Part shown: in pieces, positions 25,166 through 34,452 of the stretch | How the letters are laid out: each line of letters begins with the position of its first letter | Numbering within the stretch: position 1 is the first letter of the stretch | Assembly: GCF_039536765.1 (NCBI RefSeq) | Contig: NZ_BAAAZF010000001.1 | Location: 2,831,387 to 2,895,386 of the forward strand | DNA from: Parerythrobacter jejuensis | GTDB taxonomy: Bacteria; Pseudomonadota; Alphaproteobacteria; Sphingomonadales; Sphingomonadaceae | Reading direction: 5' to 3' | DNA: 64,000 bases | Translations under genes and position numbers: made by a program | Notes under the pieces: model-generated | The model's database searches: none | The model's input: only the letters and a program-made list of their open reading frames with translations | Told to the model about the DNA's origin: nothing

Positions 25166-26263
25166 ATGATCTCCGCCATCCGGCTTCGTGACACAACCCG
25201 AACGATTGTGCTGTTGATTGCAGCCTTCATCCTTGCGCTTGGCGCGCAAGCAGCGCTGGCTACCCAGCCTGATGCTTCGATACCGGCGCAGGCAGCCTTG
25301 GGCGAAACCGGCCCCGTTCCTGCGGAAGAAGCGGCGTCGCTCGATGCTGGTAGTGGCGGCTACACGCCCCTTGGCCCCGACATGATCAAGGGTCAGCCGA
25401 CGCCGTACGAGGAAGACGCGCTCGCCAGCATGACCTTCCAGGATCAATATTCCGCCAATGGCGAATATGCCCTGTGGATGCATGACGCGATCCTGATGCC
25501 GATTATCACGGTGATCAGCCTGTTCGTGCTGGGCCTGCTGCTGTGGGTTGTCGTACGCTTTAATAAGCGTGCCAATCCGACCCCGTCCAAGACGACGCAT
25601 AACACGCTGATCGAAGTGGTTTGGACGCTCGTCCCCGTGCTGATCCTGGTGGTTATCGCGGTGCCCTCGATCACGCTTCTCGCGCGGCAGTACGAAACGC
25701 CGCCGGAAGACGCGATTACGATCAAGACGATCGGCTACCAGTGGTACTGGGGCTACGAATATCCAGACCAGGGCGGCTTTGAAGTTGTTTCGAACATGCT
25801 CGACGAAGCCGATGCGCTGGATGCCGGCTTGCCGCCGCAGCTGGCGGTCGACAATCGCATGGTTGTCCCCGCCGGTGTTCCTCTGCGGATCCAGACCACG
25901 GCTGCTGACGTGATTCACGCCTTCGCTGTGCCGAGCCTGTGGTTCAAGATGGATGCGGTCCCGGGCCGTATTAACGAGAAGATGCTGACGATTGACGAGC
26001 CGGGCATTTATTATGGCCAGTGTTCGGAATTGTGCGGTGCCCGCCATGGTTACATGCCGATCGCTGTCGAAGCGGTGCCGATGGAGCAATGGCGCGCATG
26101 GGTAATCCAGCAAGGCGGCTCGTTCGAAAGCGAAACCGCTGGCGAGGACGCCGAATCGGCTGAAGATGCGGCCGAAGCAGGTGATACTGCCGGTGAAGCC
26201 GAGGCCGAGCTGGCCGAAGCGACCGCGTCCGAAGACGGTAGTGACGCTGCCGCCGCAGAATAA
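25166..26263 (+). CDS. ctaC: Cytochrome c oxidase subunit II
   Basis: Subunit II of the aa3-type terminal oxidase; it takes electrons from cytochrome c at the binuclear CuA site in the periplasm. In this 365-residue protein a signal peptide (IVLLIAAFILALGAQAALA) is followed by two transmembrane helices (around 100-125 and 140-165). The CuA ligands lie in CSELCGARHGYM: Cys286, Cys290, His294 and Met297, with another His in IHAFAVPS. YQWYWGYEYPD is the aromatic electron-entry motif. An unusual Glu/Ala-rich tail of about 45 residues ends the protein. ATG 25166 has GGGAAG 10 nt upstream; ATG 25148 is possible. Confidence 0.96.
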   Translation: MISAIRLRDTTRTIVLLIAAFILALGAQAALATQPDASIPAQAALGETGPVPAEEAASLDAGSGGYTPLGPDMIKGQPTPYEEDALASMTFQDQYSANGEYALWMHDAILMPIITVISLFVLGLLLWVVVRFNKRANPTPSKTTHNTLIEVVWTLVPVLILVVIAVPSITLLARQYETPPEDAITIKTIGYQWYWGYEYPDQGGFEVVSNMLDEADALDAGLPPQLAVDNRMVVPAGVPLRIQTTAADVIHAFAVPSLWFKMDAVPGRINEKMLTIDEPGIYYGQCSELCGARHGYMPIAVEAVPMEQWRAWVIQQGGSFESETAGEDAESAEDAAEAGDTAGEAEAELAEATASEDGSDAAAAE

Positions 26264-26307
26264 TATACGACTGACACGAATTTACTCGAAAGAAGAGACC
26301 GAGCACG

Positions 26308-28011
26308 ATGGCAACCACCGCTGAAGGCTTTGACGCCCACCACGAGGACCACGCGCATGACGCTGATCACAAGCCGGGCTTCTTTGCCCGGTGGTTCATG
26401 TCGACCAACCACAAGGATATCGGCACGCTCTACCTGATCTTCGCGATCTTCGCGGGTATCATCGGTGGTGCCATTTCCGGTGTCATGCGGGCCGAGCTTG
26501 CTGCACCTGGCATCCAATACCTGGGGTATTGGGTTGAATTCATGGGCGGCGAGGCAAGCTTCGATGCCAATCTGCACATGTGGAACGTTTTCATCACGGC
26601 GCATGGCCTGATCATGGTCTTCTTCATGGTCATGCCGGCCATGATCGGTGGCTTCGGCAACTGGTTCGTGCCGCTGATGATCGGGGCGCCGGATATGGCC
26701 TTCCCGCGGATGAACAACATCTCTTTCTGGCTGACGGTCGTGGGCTTCTGTTCGCTGTTGTTCTCGCTGTTCGTTCCGGGCGGAACGGGTCTTGGTGCGG
26801 GTGTCGGCTGGACCGTTTACGCTCCGCTTTCGACCACCGGCTCTACCGGGCCTGCGGTCGACTTTGCGATCTTCTCGCTCCACCTTGCGGGCGCAGGCTC
26901 GATCCTGGGGGCGACCAACTTCATCACCACCATCTTCAACATGCGTGCGCCGGGCATGACCCTGCACAAGATGCCGCTGTTCGTATGGTCGGTGCTGGTC
27001 ACGGCCTTCCTTCTGTTGCTGGCGCTGCCGGTGCTGGCTGCTGCCATCACTATGCTGCTGACGGACCGCAACTTCGGCACCACCTTCTTCGATCCTGCCG
27101 GTGGCGGTGATCCTGTCCTGTACCAGCACCTGTTCTGGTTCTTCGGTCACCCCGAAGTGTATATCATGATCCTGCCGGGCTTCGGCATGATCAGCCAGAT
27201 CGTCGCGACCTTCAGCCGCAAGCCGGTGTTCGGCTATCTCGGCATGGCTTACGCCATGGTTGCGATCGGCGTTGTCGGCTTCATCGTGTGGGCGCACCAC
27301 ATGTATACGGTCGGCCTCGACGTAAACACGAAGATGTATTTCACCGCTGCAACGATGGTGATCGCCGTACCTACGGGCGTGAAGATCTTCAGCTGGGTCG
27401 CCACTATGTGGGGCGGTAGCGTTGAGTTCAAATCACCGATGGTCTGGGCGATGGGCTTCATCTTCCTGTTCACCGTTGGCGGCGTGACCGGCGTTGTGCT
27501 GGCCAATGGCGGCATCGACGATAATCTGCACGACACCTATTACGTGGTGGCACACTTCCACTACGTGCTGTCGATGGGTGCCGTGTTCTCGCTGTTCGCG
27601 GGCTTCTATTACTGGTTCCCGAAGATGAGTGGCCGGATGCACAGCGAGTTCCTCTCGCACCTGCATTTCTGGACCTTCTTCATCGGCGTGAACGTGATCT
27701 TCTTCCCGCAGCATTTCCTCGGGATGCAGGGTATGCCGCGCCGCTATCCGGATTACACCGCTGCCTACACCTTCTGGAATGAGGTCTCGACGGCTGGCTA
27801 TATGATCATGGCCGGTTCGATGCTGATCTTCTTCGTCAATCTCGCTTACGCATTCATCGCGGGCAAGAAGGCCGAAGCCAATTATTGGGGTGAAGGGGCA
27901 ACGACGCTGGAATGGACCTTGTCCAGCCCGCCGCCATTCCACCAGTTCGAAACCTTGCCGGTAATCGAGGAACACCACGATTATCACGATCACATGCCCG
28001 CCAAGGGTTGA
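26308..28011 (+). CDS. ctaD: Cytochrome c oxidase subunit I
   Basis: Catalytic subunit carrying low-spin heme a and the heme a3-CuB centre. At 567 residues it has the normal length and about 12 transmembrane helices. Diagnostic stretches include the heme a His in [12 protein letters not shown], the CuB/Tyr motif [28 protein letters not shown], the K-channel PTGVKIFSW and the heme a3 region [14 protein letters not shown]. The first 30 residues are His/Asp-rich ([11 protein letters not shown]), more than usual, and might bind metal. It follows ctaC by 44 bp. Confidence 0.98.
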   Translation: MATTAEGFDAHHEDHAHDADHKPGFFARWFMSTNHKDIGTLYLIFAIFAGIIGGAISGVMRAELAAPGIQYLGYWVEFMGGEASFDANLHMWNVFITAHGLIMVFFMVMPAMIGGFGNWFVPLMIGAPDMAFPRMNNISFWLTVVGFCSLLFSLFVPGGTGLGAGVGWTVYAPLSTTGSTGPAVDFAIFSLHLAGAGSILGATNFITTIFNMRAPGMTLHKMPLFVWSVLVTAFLLLLALPVLAAAITMLLTDRNFGTTFFDPAGGGDPVLYQHLFWFFGHPEVYIMILPGFGMISQIVATFSRKPVFGYLGMAYAMVAIGVVGFIVWAHHMYTVGLDVNTKMYFTAATMVIAVPTGVKIFSWVATMWGGSVEFKSPMVWAMGFIFLFTVGGVTGVVLANGGIDDNLHDTYYVVAHFHYVLSMGAVFSLFAGFYYWFPKMSGRMHSEFLSHLHFWTFFIGVNVIFFPQHFLGMQGMPRRYPDYTAAYTFWNEVSTAGYMIMAGSMLIFFVNLAYAFIAGKKAEANYWGEGATTLEWTLSSPPPFHQFETLPVIEEHHDYHDHMPAKG

Positions 28012-28058
28012 TGTTTGCGGCCCCCGGTTAAGGCGGGCCGGGACAAACCAAACAAGTG

Positions 28059-28089
28059 GGGGGCGTGCCAGCAATGGCGCGCCCCCTTT
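28059..28089 (+). terminator. Terminator-like hairpin inside the cytochrome oxidase operon
   Basis: GGGGGCGTGCC (28059-28069) pairs with GGCGCGCCCCC (28076-28086) over 11 bp with one G-U, loop AGCAAT, followed by only TTT. It lies between ctaD (ends 28011) and ctaB (starts 28119). The short T run suggests partial termination or 3' protection of the ctaC-ctaD message, so that assembly genes are made at lower level. Confidence 0.55.
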
Positions 28090-28118
28090 GCAAGAAGGCC
28101 TGCCACACGGCTGATGAC

Positions 28119-29036
28119 ATGACTGCTACTGCCACCCCTGTTGTTCTGCCCTCGGATTGGCGCGATTTCTTCGCGCTGACCAAGCCGCGCGTGATGAGCC
28201 TGGTGATCTTTACCGGCCTGTGCGGCCTTTTGGCGGCACCGGAGGGGATCAACCCGGTGATCGGCTTTACCGCCATTCTCTGCATTGCCTTGGGCGCGGG
28301 CGGTGCGGCGACGCTGAACCAGTGGTGGGAATCGGATCTCGATGCGGGCATGAAACGTACCGCACAGCGGCCCCTGCCAGCCGGGCGCCTGGCCCATGGT
28401 GACGCGCTGACTTTCGGTATTATCCTGTCAGTCGGATCAGTGATCGTGATGGGACTTGCGGTGCATTGGCTCGCAGCGTCGATCCTGGCGATCTCGATTC
28501 TCTATTACGCGGTGATCTACACCATTTGGCTCAAGCCGCGCACGCCGCAGAACATCGTGATTGGCGGCGGGGCAGGCGCATTCCCGCCGATGATCGGCTG
28601 GGTCGCCGTGACCGGCGAGATTACGGCGATGCCGATCCTGCTGTTCGCCATCATTTTCATGTGGACGCCGCCGCATTTCTGGGCGCTCGCGCTGTTTGTG
28701 CAGTCGGACTACGCCAAGGTCGGCATTCCCATGATGCCGGTGGTGAAGGGCGAGGCCAGCACTCGTCGCCAGATCCTGATCTACGCGGTCCTGTTGCTTC
28801 CCTTTGTGATAGCACCGTGGTGGATCGGCGGTACCGGCGCGATCTATGGTATCGTTGCGCTCGTGCTGACCCTGGCGTTCATCGCTTTGTCGGTGCCAGT
28901 GGCGACCCGCCGCGCAGTCGAAGGTGACAGCATGAAGCCGGAAAAGCGCCTGTTCGGCTTCAGTATCCTATACCTGTTCGCCCTGTTCGCCGCGCTTGTT
29001 GTCGATCGTTTTGTATCCCCCCTATGGAACCTGTGA
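28119..29036 (+). CDS. ctaB: Protoheme IX farnesyltransferase (heme o synthase)
   Basis: CtaB adds a farnesyl group to heme b to make heme o, the precursor of heme a for the oxidase encoded alongside. The 305-residue UbiA-superfamily protein has nine or so transmembrane helices. The first Asp-rich motif is [20 protein letters not shown] and the second region is [37 protein letters not shown] is the conserved N-terminal helix. ATG 28119 precedes the conserved part; upstream frame runs through the hairpin and was rejected. Its stop overlaps the next small gene (TGATG). Confidence 0.96.
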   Translation: MTATATPVVLPSDWRDFFALTKPRVMSLVIFTGLCGLLAAPEGINPVIGFTAILCIALGAGGAATLNQWWESDLDAGMKRTAQRPLPAGRLAHGDALTFGIILSVGSVIVMGLAVHWLAASILAISILYYAVIYTIWLKPRTPQNIVIGGGAGAFPPMIGWVAVTGEITAMPILLFAIIFMWTPPHFWALALFVQSDYAKVGIPMMPVVKGEASTRRQILIYAVLLLPFVIAPWWIGGTGAIYGIVALVLTLAFIALSVPVATRRAVEGDSMKPEKRLFGFSILYLFALFAALVVDRFVSPLWNL

Positions 29037-29161
29037 TGACCCCCGAAGAAGAAACCGAATTCAACCGCCGACGTAACAGCCGCAACCTTGCCCTGGGCGC
29101 GGTGCTGCTGTTCTTCGTTGTCTTGTTCTATGCTATCACTATCGTACGCATGGGAGATTGA
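29036..29161 (+). CDS. 41-residue single-helix membrane protein between ctaB and ctaG
   Basis: A short gene, ATG 29036 to TGA 29161. The N-terminal 17 residues are charged ([17 protein letters not shown]), followed by one transmembrane helix LALGAVLLFFVVLFYAITIV and RMGD. The start overlaps the ctaB stop as TGATG, and ctaG starts 4 bp after its stop, so it is read as part of the oxidase operon. Small one-helix proteins at this position (CoxF-like) accompany ctaG in many alphaproteobacteria; a role in oxidase assembly is inference. Confidence 0.8.
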   Translation: MTPEEETEFNRRRNSRNLALGAVLLFFVVLFYAITIVRMGD

Positions 29162-29165
29162 GCCG

Positions 29166-29738
29166 GTGACCACTGCGACCCTCGAACAAAAGAATCTGCG
29201 CGTCGGCTTCTACGCGCTTTTCGGCGCGGTCTTCATGCTGGGCATGGGCTACGCCGCCGTGCCGCTCTACGATCTGTTTTGCCGGGTGACCGGTTTTGGC
29301 GGGACAACCCAACGCGCCACGGAAAGCGAAGCTGACGCTGCCGCGCGGATGGCGGCAAGTGCCGGCGCGCCAACAATGTCGATCCGGTTCGATGCCAGTA
29401 TCGCGCGCAACGTGCCGTGGACATTCAAGCCTGCGCAATCGACCGATACCGTCCAGATCGGTGTTCGCGACATGGCGTTCTATACCGCCAAGAACAATTC
29501 CAGCGTGCCGATCACCGGCACGGCTACCTTCAATGTCGAGCCGGAGCAAGCGGGCAAATATTTCAACAAGATCCAGTGCTTCTGCTTTACCGAACAGACG
29601 CTCCAGCCCGGGCAGGAAGTGCGTATGCCGGTGCTCTATTTCGTCGATCCGGCGGCGCTGGAAGACGAGAATATGCAGGGCGTCGAACAGATAACTTTGA
29701 GCTACACTTTCCACCGCAAGGTAGAGAGTGACAGCTAA
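29166..29738 (+). CDS. ctaG: Cytochrome c oxidase assembly protein CtaG (Cox11)
   Basis: CtaG/Cox11 delivers copper to the CuB site of subunit I. The 190-residue protein has an N-terminal transmembrane helix (VGFYALFGAVFMLGMGYAAV) followed by the family signature PLYDLFCRVTGFGGTTQ, whose Cys is important for function. The periplasmic immunoglobulin-like domain carries the copper motif KIQCFCFTEQTLQPGQ (CFC). GTG 29166 is chosen because GGGAGA lies upstream and it begins just before the conserved region. Confidence 0.96.
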   Translation: MTTATLEQKNLRVGFYALFGAVFMLGMGYAAVPLYDLFCRVTGFGGTTQRATESEADAAARMAASAGAPTMSIRFDASIARNVPWTFKPAQSTDTVQIGVRDMAFYTAKNNSSVPITGTATFNVEPEQAGKYFNKIQCFCFTEQTLQPGQEVRMPVLYFVDPAALEDENMQGVEQITLSYTFHRKVESDS

Positions 29739-29805
29739 CCCCTAGACCCGCTGCCACAGGGGCATTATGGGCAGCGTCAAACACGCATAAACAGGATAGC
29801 GATCC

Positions 29806-30666
29806 ATGGCTGGTGCCAAGAACCACGATTATCACATTCTCGAACCCGATATCTGGCCGCTGATCGGCTCGTTCTCGGCGCTCACCTTCACCTCGGGCAT
29901 GGTTCTGTACATGCACGAGATGCCCAGTTGGCAGATCGTACTCGGCCTCGGCATCATGGGGCTGATCGCGACGTTCTTCGCATGGTTCTCCAACGTTGTG
30001 AAAGAGGCCGAGCGCGGCGATCACACGCCGGTAGTTCAGCTGCACATGCGCTATGGCATGATCCTGTTCATTGCATCCGAAGTGATGTTCTTCGTCGGCT
30101 GGTTCTGGAGCTGGTTCGATTTCGCCCTGTTCCCTGCACCCCTCGATTATGCCGATGGTCTGTGGACCAACATGATCGGGCAGGAGGGCGCAGCATCGCT
30201 CGAAAGCTTCCCGCCCAAGGGTATTGAGGTTCTCAATGCATTCGATCTGCCATTGCTCAACACCCTGATCCTGCTGTGCTCGGGCACCACCGTGACCTGG
30301 GCTCACCACTCGCTTCTGAACGGCGACCGCGAGGGATTGAAGAAGGGTCTATGGCTGACGATCCTGCTCGGCGTGCTGTTCAGCTGCGTGCAGGCGTATG
30401 AGTATGCTGTTGCCCCGTTCGCATTCGGCGGCAACACCTATAGCTCGGCCTTCTACATGGCGACCGGCTTCCACGGCTTCCACGTTCTGATCGGCACGAT
30501 CTTCCTGATCGTCTGCCTGGTGCGGACCTACAAGGGCCACTTTACCCCGCGCCAGCATTTCGGTTTCGAAGCTGCCGCCTGGTACTGGCACTTCGTCGAT
30601 GTCGTCTGGCTGTTCCTGTTCATCGCCGTCTATGTATGGGGCGGTTGGGGCGCACCGGTCCATTGA
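29806..30666 (+). CDS. ctaE: Cytochrome c oxidase subunit III
   Basis: Subunit III of the aa3 oxidase, which stabilises the proton-pumping core. It has 286 residues with seven transmembrane helices. Signatures include HDYHILEPDIWPLIGS at the N-terminus, GMILFIASEVMFFVGWFWSWF, CSGTTVTWAHHSLL, FYMATGFHGFHVLIGTIFL and AAWYWHFVDVVWLFLFI near the C-terminus. A 67-bp gap with a 7-bp hairpin (29749-29776) separates it from ctaG. Its stop overlaps the DUF983 start (TGATG). Confidence 0.97.
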   Translation: MAGAKNHDYHILEPDIWPLIGSFSALTFTSGMVLYMHEMPSWQIVLGLGIMGLIATFFAWFSNVVKEAERGDHTPVVQLHMRYGMILFIASEVMFFVGWFWSWFDFALFPAPLDYADGLWTNMIGQEGAASLESFPPKGIEVLNAFDLPLLNTLILLCSGTTVTWAHHSLLNGDREGLKKGLWLTILLGVLFSCVQAYEYAVAPFAFGGNTYSSAFYMATGFHGFHVLIGTIFLIVCLVRTYKGHFTPRQHFGFEAAAWYWHFVDVVWLFLFIAVYVWGGWGAPVH

Positions 30667-31055
30667 TGCAGTCCGGTTCGCCGGATACACCGAAAGGGCA
30701 GCCCGCCATTGGTGAGGCTGCCCTTTTCGGTTTGTGCCCCAATTGCGGGGCGCGCACTTTGTTTTCGGGGCTGACGTCCTTTGCCCCGCGTTGCCGTGCC
30801 TGTGGGCTGGACTTGGGCCAGTTCAATGTCGGGGATGGGCCCGCCGCATTCCTGATCCTGATCGTGGGGGCGGTAGTTGTAGGGCTGGCGGCGTGGCTGC
30901 AGGTCAGCGTGGAGCCTCCATGGTGGGTTCATGTTCTGCTGTGGCTGCCGATCAGCATTGCATTGACATTGGGTGGCTTGCGCATGGCCAAGGCGGCATT
31001 GCTGGTATCCGAAAATCGCAACAAGGCCCGCGAAGCGGGGAGCAACGATCTGTGA
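30666..31055 (+). CDS. DUF983 family membrane protein
   Basis: A 129-residue DUF983 protein, regularly found between ctaE and SURF1 in alphaproteobacteria. A zinc-ribbon-like N-terminal motif (CPNCGARTLF and CRACGLDL) is followed by two transmembrane helices (about 62-83 and 90-110). Its task in oxidase biogenesis is not defined; context suggests cofactor or metal handling. The start overlaps the ctaE stop and its stop overlaps the SURF1 start (GTGA). Confidence 0.9.
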   Translation: MQSGSPDTPKGQPAIGEAALFGLCPNCGARTLFSGLTSFAPRCRACGLDLGQFNVGDGPAAFLILIVGAVVVGLAAWLQVSVEPPWWVHVLLWLPISIALTLGGLRMAKAALLVSENRNKAREAGSNDL

Positions 31056-31621
31056 CCAAGAATATTCCAATCATTCCCACCATCATTGTCGTTGCGTCTG
31101 TTCTGACGATGATCGGCCTGGGTATCTGGCAATTGGGCCGGGCTGACGAGAAGGAAGCGCTGATCGCCAGCTACAGCTTGGCGAAGGACAATACCGAAGC
31201 GGTGGCTTGGCCAAGGACGGAAGAGGCTCTGGAACAAAGCCTGTTCCGGCGCAGCGAGCTGATCTGCGATCGCGTGATCGACCGACGCCAGACTGCCGGA
31301 ACCAGTAACAAGGGGACGAAGGGATGGGCCCAGATCGCCCGCTGTGCGCTGGATGGTGGGGGCGAAGCCGAGATCGCGCTGGGCTGGTCCCGTGCGCCCG
31401 AAGGTCCGCAATGGGCGGGGGGAGAGGTTGCGGGCCTGATCGGCCCCGGGCCCAAGCTGATTGCCGATCCGCCACGGGCTGGCCTGACCCCATTGGCAAA
31501 GCCTGATCCGAAGGACCTGCCGAACAACCATCTGGCCTATGCCGGGCAATGGTTCTTTTTCGCGCTGACGGCGCTGGTGATCTATTTTCTGGCGCTTAGG
31601 AAGAAGCGGCAGGACGGCTGA
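31052..31621 (+). CDS. SURF1 family oxidase assembly protein
   Basis: SURF1/Shy1 proteins assist heme a insertion into subunit I. The 189-residue protein has a transmembrane helix at each end (IPIIPTIIVVASVLTMIGLGIWQLGR, AYAGQWFFFALTALVIYFLAL) with a periplasmic domain between, the family topology. LGIWQLGRADEKEALI and NNHLAYAGQWF are the conserved borders. It is shorter than typical members (about 220-250), with a compact central domain. GTG 31052 overlaps the DUF983 stop. Confidence 0.9.
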   Translation: MTKNIPIIPTIIVVASVLTMIGLGIWQLGRADEKEALIASYSLAKDNTEAVAWPRTEEALEQSLFRRSELICDRVIDRRQTAGTSNKGTKGWAQIARCALDGGGEAEIALGWSRAPEGPQWAGGEVAGLIGPGPKLIADPPRAGLTPLAKPDPKDLPNNHLAYAGQWFFFALTALVIYFLALRKKRQDG

Positions 31622-31685
31622 CTTTAGCCGCGTCAACGCCGTCTTTCTTGCCCGCCAGCCGCACGCTCGCTAACCCGCTGCTACG

Positions 31686-33086
31686 ATGCAATATGTCTCC
31701 ACTCGCGGCGCGGCGCCCAAGCTCTCTTTCGAGGATGTCACTCTGACTGGCCTGGCCAGCGATGGCGGCCTCTATATTCCTGAAAGCTGGCCCAGCTTTT
31801 CGGCAAGCGAAATCGCCGCCATGCGCGGACTGCCCTATGCCGAAATTGCGGCGCGGGTGATGCATCGCTTCGTTGGCGACAGTCTTAGTTTCGAAGAGCT
31901 GCGGGAACTGACGGGTGAGGCCTATGGCCGGTTTGCCCACGCCGCGGTGGTCCCGTTGACCCAGCTCGACGAACGCCATTGGCTGATGGAATTGTTCCAT
32001 GGCCCAACCCTGGCCTTCAAGGATGTTGCGCTGCAGCTGCTGGGCCTGTTCTTCGAGCGATTTCTGGCCCGTCGTGGCGAGCAACTGACCCTGGTCGGCG
32101 CGACCAGTGGCGACACCGGTAGCGCGGCGATCGATGCGGTGGCCGGCCGCGAAGGGGTGGAGATATTTATGCTCCATCCGCAGGGCCGGATCAGCGATGT
32201 CCAGCGCCGGCAGATGACGACAGTGCGCGCACCCAATGTTCACAACATCGCCATTTCGGGCAGTTTCGATGACGGGCAGGCGGCGGTGAAGCGCATGTTC
32301 ACGGACCCAGCCTTGAAGGGCAAGCTCCAGCTGGGTGCAGTCAATTCGATCAACTGGGCCCGCCTGATGGCGCAGGTCGTCTATTACTTCACCTCTGCGC
32401 TCCAGCTTGGCGCGCCGGACCGGCCCGTGGCCTTCAGCGTACCCACGGGCAATTTCGGAGATGTCTTCGCCGGCTATGTCGCGGCGCAGATGGGCCTTCC
32501 GGTTGCGAAGCTGGTCGTTGCCACGAATATCAACGACATCCTGCACCGCGCTTTGTCCGACGGGGATTATTCAGCGGGTGAGGTAACGCCGACAGCGGCG
32601 CCCAGCATGGATATCCAGGTCAGTTCCAATTTCGAGCGCTTGCTGTTCGATTGCGGCGGGCGTGACGGCAATGCCTTGGCCGATCAGATGCGCGCGTTCG
32701 AGGTGAGCAAGGCCATGCGGTTGACCAATGCCCAACGCGAAGGCGCTTCGGGCTTGTTTACCAGCGTCCGGGCCGATCAGGATGCGATGGCGCACACCAT
32801 GCGCCGCGCGTTTCAATATTGCGGTGAAGTGATCGACCCGCATACCGCGATCGGCCTGCATGCCGCGCATGAAGTTGATCTATCGCCTGACATTCCAGTC
32901 GTGACCCTGGCCACTGCACATCCCGCAAAGTTTCGCGATGCAGTCGAGCGGGCAACCGGCACCCGGCCTGCGCTGCCGGCGCGGGTGGGCGATCTGTTTG
33001 CGCGGGAAGAGCATTTTACCGAGTTGGAAGGTGATTACGATCAGTTGGTGGATTTCATCACGACCAATGCGGTGCAAGGCCGGTAA
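31686..33086 (+). CDS. thrC: Threonine synthase
   Basis: ThrC converts O-phospho-L-homoserine to threonine using PLP. The 466-residue length and motifs match the long gram-negative/fungal class: MQYVSTRGAAPKLSFEDV at the start, the PLP lysine in HGPTLAFKDVALQLL, the phosphate-binding loop ATSGDTGSAAID, FSVPTGNFGDVFAGY and ATAHPAKFRDAVE. It lies 64 bp after SURF1 and overlaps the methyltransferase start as TAATG, so it is probably cotranscribed with the end of the oxidase operon. Confidence 0.97.
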   Translation: MQYVSTRGAAPKLSFEDVTLTGLASDGGLYIPESWPSFSASEIAAMRGLPYAEIAARVMHRFVGDSLSFEELRELTGEAYGRFAHAAVVPLTQLDERHWLMELFHGPTLAFKDVALQLLGLFFERFLARRGEQLTLVGATSGDTGSAAIDAVAGREGVEIFMLHPQGRISDVQRRQMTTVRAPNVHNIAISGSFDDGQAAVKRMFTDPALKGKLQLGAVNSINWARLMAQVVYYFTSALQLGAPDRPVAFSVPTGNFGDVFAGYVAAQMGLPVAKLVVATNINDILHRALSDGDYSAGEVTPTAAPSMDIQVSSNFERLLFDCGGRDGNALADQMRAFEVSKAMRLTNAQREGASGLFTSVRADQDAMAHTMRRAFQYCGEVIDPHTAIGLHAAHEVDLSPDIPVVTLATAHPAKFRDAVERATGTRPALPARVGDLFAREEHFTELEGDYDQLVDFITTNAVQGR

Positions 33087-33973
33087 TGGCTGAACTGGTC
33101 CGCCAACCGCATTTAATGATCGGGGAGGGCTGGGACAGCTATGGCCTTGTCGATAGCGGTCACGGGCGCAAGCTGGAACGCTTTGGCCCCTACCGTTTCA
33201 TCCGGCCCGAGCCTCAGGCGATGTGGGCACCGCAATCGCAAGAGTGGCAGGCGGATGGCGAATTTGTGCCCGGAGCAGACGAGGATGGTGGCGGGCGCTG
33301 GCAATTGTCACCCGAAGTGCCCGAGGCAGGCTGGCCGCTGGAATGGAATGACGCCCGGTTTACCGCACAATGCACGCCGTTTCGCCATCTCGGATTCTTT
33401 CCGGACATGGCGCCGGTGTGGGACTGGATGCGCGGGCAGTTGGCGGACAAGCCCGATGCCCAAACCCTCAACCTGTTCGGCTATACCGGTGTTGGCTCGC
33501 TCGCGCTGAGCGGATGCGGGCCGGTGACCCATGTCGATGCGTCCAAGAAATCGGTCGCGCAGGCACGCGAAAACGCGTCCCTGTCAGGTATGGAGGATCG
33601 CCCGATCCGCTGGCTGATCGATGATGCAGCCAAGTTCACGGCGCGCGAAGTACGCCGCAAAAAGCGTTATGACGGGATCATCCTCGATCCTCCCAAATTC
33701 GGGCGCGGACCCAAAAACGAGATCTGGCGGATCGAAGACAGCCTGGCTGAACTGGTCGGGGATTGCCGGCAACTGCTCGATAGTGACAGCCGCTTCCTGT
33801 TCCTGACAGTATATGCCGTGCGCATGTCGAGCCTGTCGCTGGGCGGATTGCTGGCCGACATTTTCGCAGGGTTGCCTGGTACTATCGAACATGGCGACCT
33901 GGCGGTGCAGGAGGAGGGCAGCGGTCGTCTGCTCCCCACCGCGATTTTTGCGCGTTGGAACAATCGACCATGA
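33086..33973 (+). CDS. RlmI-like SAM-dependent methyltransferase
   Basis: A 295-residue class I methyltransferase with SAM motif I LNLFGYTGVGSLALSGCG, acidic loop THVDASKKSVAQARENA, and motif IV ILDPPKFGRGPKNE. The DPPKF signature is shared with RlmI/RlmK rRNA cytosine/guanine methyltransferases. The N-terminal PUA domain of RlmI is replaced by a shorter beta-rich region (first 90 residues). The likely target is a nucleobase in rRNA, not proven. It overlaps thrC upstream and the lipoprotein gene downstream (ATGA). Confidence 0.87.
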   Translation: MAELVRQPHLMIGEGWDSYGLVDSGHGRKLERFGPYRFIRPEPQAMWAPQSQEWQADGEFVPGADEDGGGRWQLSPEVPEAGWPLEWNDARFTAQCTPFRHLGFFPDMAPVWDWMRGQLADKPDAQTLNLFGYTGVGSLALSGCGPVTHVDASKKSVAQARENASLSGMEDRPIRWLIDDAAKFTAREVRRKKRYDGIILDPPKFGRGPKNEIWRIEDSLAELVGDCRQLLDSDSRFLFLTVYAVRMSSLSLGGLLADIFAGLPGTIEHGDLAVQEEGSGRLLPTAIFARWNNRP

Positions 33974-34410
33974 GGGCGCATGCAACGATTGTAGCAACCC
34001 TTGCGGTGGCACTGATGGGTTGCACGGCGCAGGCGGCGCCCGATCCAGGCCCTGTTCCTACTGCGAGTATTCCCGACACCCCTGTTGCGTCGCTGGCAAC
34101 CGGGCTCTGGGTCGGCGATCTGCCCCTGTGTTCAGAGACGGTACTCGACGCAAAGGTGACGACCGGTTCGTCCATGGGCATGGCCGGGCCGAATTTTTTC
34201 CTGAACATCCGGCTGGCCGAAGAAGCTGCCAACATCTTTGCCGGGATGACGCGTGCCAGGGTGGGGCAGGAACTCCCGATTATGCTCGATGGCAAGGTGC
34301 TGCTCTCGCCGCGGATAAACGAACAGATACTTGGCGGTGCGCTGCAAATATCGGCCCCGCGTGAGGAACTCGAGCGGGCCCTCCAACGGATCGAAGGACC
34401 TTGCGGTTAG
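33970..34410 (+). CDS. Lipoprotein with SecD P1-head-like domain
   Basis: A 146-residue predicted lipoprotein: signal peptide with lipobox LMGC (Cys18). The C-terminal half, VGQELPIMLDGKVLLSPRINEQILGGALQISA, closely follows the pattern of the SecD periplasmic P1 head. SecD itself is a large RND-like subunit of the Sec translocon; here only the head-like segment is present on a lipid anchor. Function unknown. The start overlaps the methyltransferase stop as ATGA. Confidence 0.8.
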   Translation: MRAHATIVATLAVALMGCTAQAAPDPGPVPTASIPDTPVASLATGLWVGDLPLCSETVLDAKVTTGSSMGMAGPNFFLNIRLAEEAANIFAGMTRARVGQELPIMLDGKVLLSPRINEQILGGALQISAPREELERALQRIEGPCG

Positions 34411-34452
34411 ACGTCGCTGGCGGCTATGCGCCGCCGCGTGTAAAGGAAAAGC

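Noticed and set aside
25100..26113. Minus-strand open frame opposite ctaC
   Set aside because: Low-complexity Arg/Gln/His translation, no ribosome-binding site, and it covers the ctaC promoter and gene.
26050..27300. Long minus-strand open frame (416 codons) opposite ctaC/ctaD
   Set aside because: It is antisense to two clearly conserved oxidase subunits. Its translation is His/Arg/Glu-rich with no domain, as expected for the reverse of GC-rich coding DNA.
29749..29776. 7-bp hairpin between ctaG and ctaE as a terminator
   Set aside because: No T tract and a 14-nt loop; at most an mRNA processing or stability element.
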